Assembly: GCF_000317595.1 (NCBI RefSeq)
Contig: NZ_AEJC01000535.1
Coordinates: 1 to 54,357, forward strand
Length of the DNA stretch: 54,357 bases
Source of the DNA: Streptomyces ipomoeae 91-03
GTDB taxonomy: Bacteria; Actinomycetota; Actinomycetes; Streptomycetales; Streptomycetaceae
Direction of reading: 5' to 3'
Shown: positions 43,394-51,642 of the stretch, piece by piece
How positions within the stretch are numbered: the stretch's first letter is position 1
Layout: each line of letters begins with the position of its first letter
The notes under the pieces: generated by a model
Seen by the model: only the letters and a program-made list of their open reading frames with translations
Database searches by the model: none
What the model was told of the DNA's origin: nothing
Program-made: the position numbers and the translations under genes

Positions 43394-44571
43394 CCGAGGC
43401 CCCCTTCCAGCGCCCCCTGCGACCGGCTCCGCTCCAGGTACTGGCTCGCCTGCTGGAGTTCGCTGGTCAGGGACTCCACCGTGGCGGCCATGGTCTCGGT
43501 CGCCTGGGCCTTGTAGGTGTCGATGGCGTCCAGGGTGCGGTAGATCTGCTGGAAGGCCGAGCGGAGCGTCTCCGCGCCGACGGCCGGGTCGGCGGCGATG
43601 CGCTGGATCTCGCCGCTCTGCGTGGCGAGCATCTCGGCGTTGCCCCGGATCAGGTCCTCGGTGGTGCCGCGCAGGGCGTTGACCTGGTCGACGACCTTCT
43701 TCTGGTTGTCGAGGGCGGAGGCCAGCATCACGGAGATGCGCAGCGCCGACACCGTGGTCGTGGCCGCCCGGTCGACGCCCTTGATCAGCTCCTCGTTGTT
43801 GCGCCGTACGACGTCCATCGCCAGATAGCCCTGGGCGCAGACGGCGAGCTGGGTGAGCAGGTCCTGATGTTTCTGCCGGACGGGGAAGAGCACGTCCGCG
43901 CGGAGGCTGTCGGCGGCGGCCGGGTCGGTGGCCTCGACGCCGGCGATGTGCTCCTCGACGGCCGTGTCCAGCGCCTCCGTCAGGACCACGTACTCCTGGA
44001 GCTTGCCCATGGTCTCCCACAGACGGACGCGCTCGGTCTGCAACGCCGCGTTGTCGCGCCGCAACTCGTCCTGCCCGCCGCGCAGCGACCCCACGATCTT
44101 GTTGAGGGTGCCCTGCGCGGAGGCGTACTTGGCGACGTGGTCGCGCAGCTTGTTGCCGCCCGGCAGCCGGGACAGGAACTTGCGGCCCTTGTTCGCGGGC
44201 AGGTCGCGCGGGTCCAGGTCCTCCACCACCCGCCGCAGTTCCACGAGCGAGCCCGCGACCTGCGACTGGGCGTCCCCGCCCTTGTCCGGCAGGCTGCGCA
44301 CGGTCCGCTCCAGCATGCGGTTGGACTGGGCGGCGGCCGTACGCATCTCACCGGCGCCGAGCGCGGTGATCTCCCTGACGCGGCCCGCGAACTCCGGGGA
44401 CCGCGCGTCGAGGGCGGCGAGCCCCTGGACGTACTCGCCGGCCTTCCTGGCCATGTCCGACCGTACGGACTCCTCGACGGGCACGAGCCCGCCGGCCTTC
44501 TCCCGGGGCACGGCCGCGACCGGCTCGGGCGGAGTGAGCGTGAAGGTGGCGCCGCTGTCTTCGGTAGTCAT
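43390..44571 (-). CDS. TelA family (toxic anion resistance) protein
   Basis: 393 residues, nearly all helical, cytoplasmic. The stretches EYVQGLAALDARSPEFAGRV, SRLPGGNKLRDHVAKYASAQ, KIVGSLRGGQDELRRDNAAL and KLQEYVVLTEALD match the TelA/KlaA family, linked to tellurite and toxic-anion tolerance and to envelope stress. It lies 21 bases after the upstream solute-binding gene and overlaps the SBP-vWA gene by 4 bases, so the four genes form one operon. Confidence 0.88.
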   Translation of the reverse strand: MTTEDSGATFTLTPPEPVAAVPREKAGGLVPVEESVRSDMARKAGEYVQGLAALDARSPEFAGRVREITALGAGEMRTAAAQSNRMLERTVRSLPDKGGDAQSQVAGSLVELRRVVEDLDPRDLPANKGRKFLSRLPGGNKLRDHVAKYASAQGTLNKIVGSLRGGQDELRRDNAALQTERVRLWETMGKLQEYVVLTEALDTAVEEHIAGVEATDPAAADSLRADVLFPVRQKHQDLLTQLAVCAQGYLAMDVVRRNNEELIKGVDRAATTTVSALRISVMLASALDNQKKVVDQVNALRGTTEDLIRGNAEMLATQSGEIQRIAADPAVGAETLRSAFQQIYRTLDAIDTYKAQATETMAATVESLTSELQQASQYLERSRSQGALEGGLG

Positions 44572-44592
44572 GTGTGGTGATCCCCCGTAGTC

Positions 44593-45702
44593 CTACTGAC
44601 CCCGTGCCCGGCGCGCCATCTCGTGCAGCACCTCGGAGGTGGGCACGGGCGCCTGCCGGACGGTCAGCTTCTGCATCAGATGGGTCGTGTACTCGGCGGT
44701 CGCCGCCGAGAACTCCGTGGGCGCGCCCTGCGGCCGGAACCCGTGCCGGGCGGCCAGTTTCCGCAACTCCGGGTCTCTTCCCAGCAGTTCACCGAGCTCC
44801 CGGCCCGCGTCGGTGACCGGTACGACGGTGTGGTCGCTGTTGACCGTGGTGTCCGGGTAGAGGACGACCAGATCGTCGGCGTTCTGGCCCGCGTTCTCGG
44901 TGAGCAGGGCGGCGACCTGCGACTCGTAGACGAGGACGAGCGGATTGCCGACCCCGCTGACGAAGTCACGGAACGCCGCGTCGGTGCTCGTCTGCTGGGC
45001 GCCCTGCACGCTGACCAGCTTGTGCAGGAGCGGCGCGGTCCTGTCGATGTCCGCCTCGCCCGCCACGACCCGCCCCTTGTTGGCGACATTGGAGGTGGCG
45101 GCGAGATAGAGCGCCCCCGAGTTGGAGGTGGTCGGATCGGTGGTGGCGATGTAGAGGAGCCCGGTCAACTCGCCGTACTTCTCGGCGCCCTTGAGGTCCT
45201 GCCAGGTGCGGTCCGCCTCGGCCGCCTTGAGGTACGCGCCCATGTCGAGGACGCCACGCCCCTTCTCGACCGTGGCCAGCCCGTTCTTCGCGAGCACCTC
45301 GGCGGCGTTCTTGTGGGCGACCACGACGAGCGGCGAGTAGAAGGGCCGGGGCAGCGGTTCGCGTACGTCGTACTTCTCGGCCAGTTCGTCGGCGGGGGCC
45401 TGGCTGGAGGGGAACGCGAAGTCGTACCCCTTCAGATCCAGCCCGTCCATGGCCCAGGAACCGGATGTCTCGGTCCGCACGGTGTAGCCCTTGGCGGCCA
45501 GGGCCTTCACCACCTCTGGGTCGGCGAAGAACTCCGCCTTCTCCGACCCGATCACTCCGCGCACGGTCTTCGTTGCCGTGCCGTTGTCCTCTGACTGCCG
45601 CCCCGCCACGACGGCTGCCACCACGCCGCCGATCAGCAGGACCGCAAGGACGATTCCAGCGATACGTCTCACATCGGTGAGCGTGCTCCCGGAACCCAAC
45701 AT
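44593..45702 (-). CDS. Membrane-anchored substrate-binding protein
   Basis: 369 residues. A single N-terminal membrane segment (about 12-34, IAGIVLAVLLIGGVVAAVVAG) without a lipobox, then a type 2 periplasmic-binding fold (VIGSEKAEFFADPEVVKALAAKG, YDFAFPSSQAP, ATTDPTTSNSGALYLA). No transporter gene is nearby, so it may sense rather than import. It shares the SNSG ligand loop with the SBP-vWA lipoprotein of the same operon. Start ATG 45702 has CGGGA very close; a GTG a few codons in (VRRIAG) is an alternative. Confidence 0.8.
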   Translation of the reverse strand: MLGSGSTLTDVRRIAGIVLAVLLIGGVVAAVVAGRQSEDNGTATKTVRGVIGSEKAEFFADPEVVKALAAKGYTVRTETSGSWAMDGLDLKGYDFAFPSSQAPADELAEKYDVREPLPRPFYSPLVVVAHKNAAEVLAKNGLATVEKGRGVLDMGAYLKAAEADRTWQDLKGAEKYGELTGLLYIATTDPTTSNSGALYLAATSNVANKGRVVAGEADIDRTAPLLHKLVSVQGAQQTSTDAAFRDFVSGVGNPLVLVYESQVAALLTENAGQNADDLVVLYPDTTVNSDHTVVPVTDAGRELGELLGRDPELRKLAARHGFRPQGAPTEFSAATAEYTTHLMQKLTVRQAPVPTSEVLHEMARRARGQ

Positions 45703-45940
45703 TCCCGGCGGTCATCGATGAACGCCGGGTGAAGTGGCGGTCCCGGAACACAACCGGAACGGCGTCTGCCGCTTAGGTCGGCGGGAGTGTGCGCTGTCGT
45801 GACCGACCCCCGTCGAACCGGCCCTCGACGCGGTTCCGCGTCATCCGTACTCCGGCCCTCCGGAAGTCGCGGGGGCGCGAGCAACCACACACAACCCGCA
45901 CGGACAAACTCACCGCAGCCACCCCCTCACCCAGCGGGGC

Positions 45941-46369
45941 TCAGCGGGTCGGCGCCAGCTCCCGCGGCTCCGCCTCGGCGGCGGCGTGCGCGTCCATCCG
46001 CTCGGCGGCGAGGATCGCGACCGCCGTGTCCGCTCGGGACGCGGCGACGACAAGGGCACGCCCCGCGAGGGCGTGGGCACGCCGGTGGAGCCCGGCGGGC
46101 TCCGACTCGCGACCACCGGCCGGCATCGGGGAACGTACCGGCGCCCGCCCTCCCCGCAACCGCCTGACCTGCTCGGACAGCCGCTCGGCGGCCACGTCGA
46201 GGTCGGCGGAGGGAGTCAGCGTACGCAGCTCGTCGGTCACGGCCAGCAGCGCCGCCAGATGACCCGCGAGCTGGATGTCCAGCTCTTCCTCACGCGAACG
46301 ATGAGGGAAGTCGGAGGAGGTGGTGCCGGCCATCGTGTGGACCGACTTGGTACGGATCGGTTCGTACAT
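45941..46369 (-). CDS. Conserved hypothetical actinobacterial protein
   Basis: 142 residues, soluble, mostly helical: EEELDIQLAGHLAALLAVTDELRTL, an Arg-rich middle, then a second Ala-rich helix RADTAVAILAAERMDAHAA. I know of no function. An AT-rich palindrome (46405-46419) lies 36 bases upstream of its ATG, pointing to transcriptional control. A 238-base non-coding gap separates it from the TelA operon on the same strand. Confidence 0.6.
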   Translation of the reverse strand: MYEPIRTKSVHTMAGTTSSDFPHRSREEELDIQLAGHLAALLAVTDELRTLTPSADLDVAAERLSEQVRRLRGGRAPVRSPMPAGGRESEPAGLHRRAHALAGRALVVAASRADTAVAILAAERMDAHAAAEAEPRELAPTR

Positions 46370-46404
46370 GGGATGGCCTCCAAGCTCTCGGAGACCAGCC
46401 TACC

Positions 46405-46419
46405 TTAGATTCCGTCTAA
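46405..46419. promoter_or_regulatory. TTAGA-N5-TCTAA palindrome
   Basis: TTAGATTCCGTCTAA with perfect 5-base arms inside a locally AT-rich stretch, 36 bases before the gene at 45941-46369. It resembles Fur/DmdR-like metal boxes only in a general way. No regulator is adjacent. Confidence 0.45.
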
Positions 46420-46467
46420 AGTTGAGCGAAGTCCGAAGCTCTCGCTCGGCCCTGACTCCGGACGGCG

Positions 46468-46499
46468 AGACCCGCGCCCCGGAAAGGGGGCGCGGGTCT
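46468..46499. terminator. Hairpin downstream of alaA
   Basis: AGACCCGCGCCCC, loop GGAAAG, GGGGCGCGGGTCT: a perfect 13-bp stem 62 bases after the aminotransferase stop. Its right arm merges with repeat copy D. There is no U-tract. Confidence 0.65.
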
Positions 46500-46540
46500 G
46501 TGTCGACATGCGGCTCCGCCGCATGGGCACGACCGGCCAT
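46487..46540. repeat. Dispersed intergenic repeat, copy D (partial)
   Basis: GGGGCGCGGGTCTGTGTCGA followed by CATGCGGCTCCGCCGCATGG matches the first half of copies A and B in order. Unlike the others it lies at the 3' side of a gene (alaA). Confidence 0.6.
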
Positions 46541-46560
46541 CGGTCAAAGCCGGCGCGGCG

Positions 46561-47772
46561 CTACGGCTGGCTGTACCCGTCCAGGAAGTTCCCGATCCGA
46601 GTGATCGCCGACCGCAGGTCCCCGGTCGTCGGCAGTGTCACCACCCGGAAGTGGTCGGGCTCGGTCCAGTTGAAGCCGGTGCCCTGCACGACCATGATCT
46701 TCTCCTGTCGGAGCAGGTCCAGGACCATTCGGCGGTCGTCCTTGATCTTGAAGACCTGCGGGTCGAGGCGCGGGAAGAGGTACAGCGCCCCCTTCGGCTT
46801 CACGCACGTCACACCCGGGATCTGCGTCAGCAGCTCGTACGCGACGTCCCGCTGCTCCTTCAGCCGCCCACCCGGCAGCACCAGATCCTTGATGGTCTGC
46901 CGCCCGCTGAGTGCGGCGACCACCCCGTGCTGCCCCGGCATGTTCGCGCACAGGCGCATGTTCGCCAGGATCGTCAGGCCCTCGATGTAGGAGTCGGCGT
47001 GCGCGCGCGGCCCGGAGATCGACATCCACCCGACCCGGTACCCCGCCACCCGGTACGCCTTCGACATGCCGTTGAAGGTCAGCGTCAGCAGGTCCGGGGC
47101 CACCGCCGCCGTCGGGGTGTGCGTGGCGTCGTCGTAGAGGATCTTGTCGTAGATCTCGTCCGAGCAGACGAGGAGGTTGTGGCGGCGCGCGATGTCCGTC
47201 AGGCCGCGGATCATCGCCTCGTCGTACACCGCGCCCGTCGGGTTGTTCGGGTTGATGATGACGATCGCCTTGGTGCGGTCGGTGACCTTCCGCTCCACGT
47301 CCGCGAGGTCCGGCATCCAGTCGGACTGTTCGTCGCAGTGGTAGTGGACGGCCGTACCGCCGGACAGCGAGACCGCCGCCGTCCACAGCGGGTAGTCCGG
47401 GGACGGTACGAGCACCTCGTCGCCGTCGTCGAGCAGGGCCTGCATGGCCATCACGATCAGCTCGGAGACGCCGTTGCCGATGAAGACGTGCTCGACGTCC
47501 GTCTCGATGCCGAGGGTCTGGTTGTGCATGACGACCGCCCGGCGCGCGGCCAGCAGTCCCTTCGCGTCGCCGTAGCCATGGGCCGACGACACATTGCGGA
47601 GGATGTCCTCCAGGATCTCGGGCGGACACTCGAAGCCGAACGCGGCCGGGTTCCCCGTGTTCAGCTTGAGGATCCGATGCCCCGCCGCCTCAAGCCGCAT
47701 CGCCTCCTCGAGCACCGGGCCCCGGATCTCGTAACAGACGTTGGCGAGCTTGGTCGACTGGATCACCTGCAT
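46561..47772 (-). CDS. alaA: Alanine-synthesising aminotransferase (AlaA type)
   Basis: 403 residues from ATG 47772 (MQVIQSTKLANVCYEIRGP); the longer open frame is not supported. Class I PLP aminotransferase with Lys238 in NGMSKAYRVAGYRVGW, NPNNPTGAVY, and the C-terminal carboxylate Arg in DHFRVVTLP. It matches E. coli AlaA along its whole length (FIGNGVSELIVMAMQALL; PDYPLWTAAVSLSGG). It should transfer an amino group from glutamate to pyruvate. It is a single gene with a terminator hairpin. Confidence 0.92.
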   Translation of the reverse strand: MQVIQSTKLANVCYEIRGPVLEEAMRLEAAGHRILKLNTGNPAAFGFECPPEILEDILRNVSSAHGYGDAKGLLAARRAVVMHNQTLGIETDVEHVFIGNGVSELIVMAMQALLDDGDEVLVPSPDYPLWTAAVSLSGGTAVHYHCDEQSDWMPDLADVERKVTDRTKAIVIINPNNPTGAVYDEAMIRGLTDIARRHNLLVCSDEIYDKILYDDATHTPTAAVAPDLLTLTFNGMSKAYRVAGYRVGWMSISGPRAHADSYIEGLTILANMRLCANMPGQHGVVAALSGRQTIKDLVLPGGRLKEQRDVAYELLTQIPGVTCVKPKGALYLFPRLDPQVFKIKDDRRMVLDLLRQEKIMVVQGTGFNWTEPDHFRVVTLPTTGDLRSAITRIGNFLDGYSQP

Positions 47773-47957
47773 GCCCGCGAGCTTACGACCGGTAACGACT
47801 CCCGCGTCGTGTTTTCGCTCACGTGGGACGCCCGTCACACTCCGATCCGCGCCCCGACTGCCCCGCGGACATCTTCGGTATCTAGAATTCGCCCCCAGAT
47901 GAGGCCTTTCCCCCACACATGGCCGCACGGTGTACGACATGAGGGCGACAGATCGTA

Positions 47958-48692
47958 ATGAATGGGGCGAACGGGGCCGACCGGGTGAACGGTGTCGGTG
48001 GGACGGGCCAGGGCGACGGTGACACCCAAGGGTTGCCGAAGGTGTATCACCCGCTCGCGGAGACCGACGCGACACCCGCGTACGAGATCTTCAACGATCC
48101 GGCGACCGCCCACGGTTGGGTGAACGCCTACGACGACACCGTCCAACTGGACGAGATCGTCGTTGACGATCACACGGTCGGTGGCTCGGACGCGGTGGGC
48201 GACCCGGGTGTGCCCGGCGGCTCCGACCCCTCGCTCGGGCATCGTGCGCGCCCGGCGGGCGGTCGGCGGGCCACGCTCGGGCGGCGTCGGGCCCGGCGGC
48301 GCAGGGCCCTCGTCGCGGGCGGTGTCGGCGTCGCCGTGCTCGCGGGCGTGACGATCGCGGGCCTCGCCGGTCTCGGCTCCTCGGAGCGTGAGGACCCGAA
48401 CGGCCCGGCGTCCAGAAGTTCGGCCCCGGCCGCCGACCGCTCCGCCGGCACGGGAGCCGACCCCTCGTCGTCCACCGCCGAGTCCTCCGGTACGACGGAG
48501 ACGGCACGGCCCACCACCTCGCCGGGTGCTTCCGAGGCGCCCCCGTCCCCGACCGCGTCCACCTCGCCCACGTCCCCCTCCACCACTTCTCCCGCCTCCC
48601 CCTCCGCCGCGACGCCCACCGCGACCTCGTCCCCCGGCAACTCCGGTAACGGCCAAGGCCGCGGCCAAGGAGCCACGAAGAAGCCCAGGTAG
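47958..48692 (+). CDS. Single-pass membrane protein with Pro/Ser/Thr-rich extracellular tail
   Basis: 244 residues. The N-terminal 115 residues are cytoplasmic and acidic (VYHPLAETDATPAYEIFNDP), followed by a basic block, a membrane segment (about 118-138) and a tail of about 100 residues of Ser/Thr/Pro with final GNGQGRGQG. Such tails span the cell wall and may be O-glycosylated. The conserved-looking N-terminal part could be the binding module. An AT-rich TATCTAGAATT just upstream may be the promoter. No family recognised. Confidence 0.65.
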   Translation: MNGANGADRVNGVGGTGQGDGDTQGLPKVYHPLAETDATPAYEIFNDPATAHGWVNAYDDTVQLDEIVVDDHTVGGSDAVGDPGVPGGSDPSLGHRARPAGGRRATLGRRRARRRRALVAGGVGVAVLAGVTIAGLAGLGSSEREDPNGPASRSSAPAADRSAGTGADPSSSTAESSGTTETARPTTSPGASEAPPSPTASTSPTSPSTTSPASPSAATPTATSSPGNSGNGQGRGQGATKKPR

Positions 48693-48899
48693 CTCCATAC
48701 GGCCGTCCAAGGAGGGCCGGAAGAGCGGAAGTTGCCCGGCGGCCCAGTCGACCCGCGCGATCCCCTGGCCGAAGACCCCCGGCCGGAACCAACTCCTTGC
48801 TCGGTCATCACATGACCCTCACAATGCGCATGACAAACTGCGGTGGCAGGACGATCTCCCGTCACTCAAGTCACCTACGTCGCAAGAGGGGACCCCCAC

Positions 48900-49823
48900 A
48901 TGAGAAAGCCTCTCGTAGCCGCACTGTTCGCCCTGGTGATCACCGGGACGGGTGCGGCGCCCGCCGTCGCGGCGCCGGACGGCGCGGCCGGGTCGCCGGG
49001 GAAGTCGGCCGAGCCCGGGAGCGCGGTGACGGACGTGGTCGAGTCCGCGACCTCCTTGGTGAACGGCGTCCTGGCCGGCCCGAGCGTCCAGGCCGTGAAC
49101 TTCGCCGGCACCGTCTCGCTCAGCAACTGCTCCGGCTCGGTCGTCCGCATGCCCGCCTCCGAGGACAACGACCCCGCGCTGGTCATGACCAATGGCCACT
49201 GTCTCTCCGCCGGTTTCCCGGAACCGGGCGAGGTGATCGTCGACGAGGCGTCCAGCCGCACCTTCGGCCTGCTGAACTCCGCCGGCACCCGCGTCGGCAC
49301 ACTGCGCGCCAGCAAGATCGCGTACGGCACGATGACCGACACGGACGTCGCGCTCTACCAGCTCACCACCACGTACGCGCAGATCAGGAGCTCGTACGGC
49401 ATCGAGGCGCTGACCCTCAACGACACGCACCCGACCGCCGGGACGGCCATCAGTGTGGTCTCCGGCTACTGGAAGCGGATCTACAACTGCAGCGTCGACG
49501 GGTTCGCGTACCGCCTGAAGGAGGGCGACTGGACCTGGAAGGACTCCCTCCGCTACACCTCCGCCTGCAACACCATCGGCGGCACCTCGGGCTCCCCGGT
49601 CGTCGACCAGGCCACCGGCAAGGTCGTCGCCGTCAACAACACCGGCAATGAGGACGGCGAGCGCTGCACCGTCAACAACCCCTGTGAGGTCGCCGAGAAC
49701 GGCACCGTGACCGTCCGCCAGGGCATCAACTACGCCCAGCAGACCTACCAGATCCCCGCCTGCTTCGGCCTCGACAACAAGCTCGACCTCAGCCGCAGCG
49801 GCTGCGTACTCCCCAAGCCGTAA
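48900..49823 (+). CDS. Secreted trypsin-like serine protease
   Basis: 307 residues from ATG 48900, with GAGGGG upstream. Signal peptide to about residue 25 (ALVITGTGAAPAVAA), then a short pro-like Ser/Gly region. The chymotrypsin-fold triad is His100 (TNGHCL), Asp149 (TDTDVALYQL) and Ser230 (GGTSGSPVVD). Six or more cysteines allow disulfides. Likely an extracellular protease of about 28 kDa when mature. It is a single gene, convergent with the D-aminoacylase gene. Confidence 0.87.
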   Translation: MRKPLVAALFALVITGTGAAPAVAAPDGAAGSPGKSAEPGSAVTDVVESATSLVNGVLAGPSVQAVNFAGTVSLSNCSGSVVRMPASEDNDPALVMTNGHCLSAGFPEPGEVIVDEASSRTFGLLNSAGTRVGTLRASKIAYGTMTDTDVALYQLTTTYAQIRSSYGIEALTLNDTHPTAGTAISVVSGYWKRIYNCSVDGFAYRLKEGDWTWKDSLRYTSACNTIGGTSGSPVVDQATGKVVAVNNTGNEDGERCTVNNPCEVAENGTVTVRQGINYAQQTYQIPACFGLDNKLDLSRSGCVLPKP

Positions 49824-49857
49824 GCAGCGGTAACCGCAGCACTCGGTGGGCGGGTGG

Positions 49858-51498
49858 TCATCCGGCGGCCGTTCGGGAATCCCCCGCCCTCCGGACCGCC
49901 CGCCCCGCCAGCACATCCGTCCGACGCCCCTCGTCGACGACGAAACGGCCGTCGACGAGGACATACGGAATGCCGGTCGGCAGGACGCGCGGGTTCTCGT
50001 ACGTCGATCCGGCGGCGACCGTCGCCGGATCGAAGAGGACGAGGTCGGCGCGGTGGCCCTCGCGGACGAGGCCGCGGTCGGGGAGCCGGAGCCGGGCGGC
50101 GGGGCGTGAGGTGAGGTGGGCGACGCACTCCTCCAGGGAGAGCACGCCCAACTCCCGTACGTACCGGCCGAGATAGTGCGGAAAGGTGCCGTACGCGCGA
50201 GGGTGCGGCTTGTCGCCGCGCAGGATGCCGTCGGAGCCGCCGGTGTGGACGCGGTGGCGCATGATCGTGCGGACGTTCTCCTCGTGGCCGACGTGCTGGA
50301 GGATCGTGGACCCGAGCCGGTCCTCGACGAGCAGCCGGCGCGCGGTGACCCAGGGCTCCTCGCCACGGGCGTCGGCGGACCGGGCGATCGTCCGGCCCAC
50401 GTACGACGACAGCGCCGAGTCCGCGACCCCCGAGATCTCGATGGTGTCCCACTCGATGGGCACCCCGTGACAGCCGTCGGCCCCCACCACCTCCATGTCG
50501 TGCCGGATGCGCGCGGCGGTCTCCTCGTCGGCCAGCCGCGCGAGGACCGCCTCCGGGCCGCCCTCGCTCGCCCAACTGGGCAGCATCGCCGCGAGGGTCG
50601 TACAGCCCGGGGTGTACGGATATGTGTCGAGGGTGATGTCGGCGCCGTCGGCCAGCGCCTCGTCGAGGAGGGCGAGCAGTTCCGGGGCGCGCCCCTCGTT
50701 CACGCCGAAGTTCATGGTGGCGTGGGCGAGATGGAGGGCGCACCCGGCGTCGCGGGTCAGGGCGACCATCTCCTCGTACGCCTCCAGCGCGCCCGCCCCG
50801 TACGAACGGTGATGCGGGCAGTAGTAGCCGCCGTACGACGCCACCACCCGGCACAGCTCGGTGAGTTCGGCGTCCTCGGCGTACATGCCGGGCGTGTAGG
50901 TCAGCCCCGACGACATGCCGACGGCGCCCTCCCGCAGCCCGGCGGCCACGGACTCCCGCATCCGGTCCAGTTCCTCGGGCGTGGCCGGCCGGTCCTCCCA
51001 GCCCATGGCGAGCATCCGTACGGTGCCCTGCGGAACCAGATACGCGGCGTTGACCGCGATCCCCTCCCCATCGAACCCGTGGTCGAGCCGGTCCAGGTAT
51101 TCGCCGACCGAGCGCCAGGTGAAGTCGATGTCCTCGCCGTAGCCGTTCCACCCGGTGATCGCCCGGCGCACCTCTTCCAGGGTCCGGTCGTCCACGGGGG
51201 CGTACGACAGCCCGTCCTGCCCGATGACCTCCAGCGTCACCCCCTGCGCCACCTTCGCGGTGTGCTCCGGGTCCCGCAGCAGCGCGAGATCGCTGTGCGC
51301 GTGCATGTCGATGAGCCCCGGGGCGAGCGCGAGGCCTTCGGCGTCGACCATCCGCCCGGAGCTGGGCCGTTGGCACCCCGCGGCGGCGGCCTCCTTGACG
51401 ACCGAGACGATGCGGCCGTCGGCCACGACCACGTCGGCGCGGTAGGAGGGGGCGCCGGTGCCGTCCACGACCTCGGCGTCACGGAAGACCAGGTCCAC
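49858..51498 (-). CDS. N-acyl-D-amino-acid deacylase (D-aminoacylase family)
   Basis: 546 residues, GTG start with AAGGTGG upstream. Amidohydrolase fold: the first metal motif GLIDMHAHSD, then the CPHH and HLAHATMN metal-ligand regions, and GGSDGI near residue 430 with the catalytic Asp. The final DLVLFDPATVAAGSTYENP is the family's closing beta-domain. It should release D-amino acids from N-acyl forms. In well-known D-aminoacylases a Cys follows the fourth strand (NCG); here that place reads QDG. The next gene upstream, on the same strand, handles D-amino acids, supporting the role. Confidence 0.82.
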   Translation of the reverse strand: MDLVFRDAEVVDGTGAPSYRADVVVADGRIVSVVKEAAAAGCQRPSSGRMVDAEGLALAPGLIDMHAHSDLALLRDPEHTAKVAQGVTLEVIGQDGLSYAPVDDRTLEEVRRAITGWNGYGEDIDFTWRSVGEYLDRLDHGFDGEGIAVNAAYLVPQGTVRMLAMGWEDRPATPEELDRMRESVAAGLREGAVGMSSGLTYTPGMYAEDAELTELCRVVASYGGYYCPHHRSYGAGALEAYEEMVALTRDAGCALHLAHATMNFGVNEGRAPELLALLDEALADGADITLDTYPYTPGCTTLAAMLPSWASEGGPEAVLARLADEETAARIRHDMEVVGADGCHGVPIEWDTIEISGVADSALSSYVGRTIARSADARGEEPWVTARRLLVEDRLGSTILQHVGHEENVRTIMRHRVHTGGSDGILRGDKPHPRAYGTFPHYLGRYVRELGVLSLEECVAHLTSRPAARLRLPDRGLVREGHRADLVLFDPATVAAGSTYENPRVLPTGIPYVLVDGRFVVDEGRRTDVLAGRAVRRAGDSRTAAG

Positions 51499-51642
51499 GT
51501 GCTGCCACCTTTCCGGGCTGCGCCCTGGGGTGCCGATAAGGACTTGCCCAATGGGGAGGGTGACTGAGGACGCTTTGCGGCTGCGGGTTCTTTGTGGTCG
51601 CTCGCGCGGCCGGCGGCCGGAGCGCTGTACGCACCCCCAGCC

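Noticed and set aside
43394..44020. Long minus-strand open frame upstream of the SBP-vWA gene
   Set aside because: It reads through telA in another frame; its product is Arg/Gly/Pro-rich, and a signal peptide with lipobox begins at 43393.
51579..51605. Possible fifth copy of the dispersed repeat between the deacylase and dehydratase genes
   Set aside because: Only a short, degenerate resemblance to the GCGACCAGCCACAAACC block; too weak to list.
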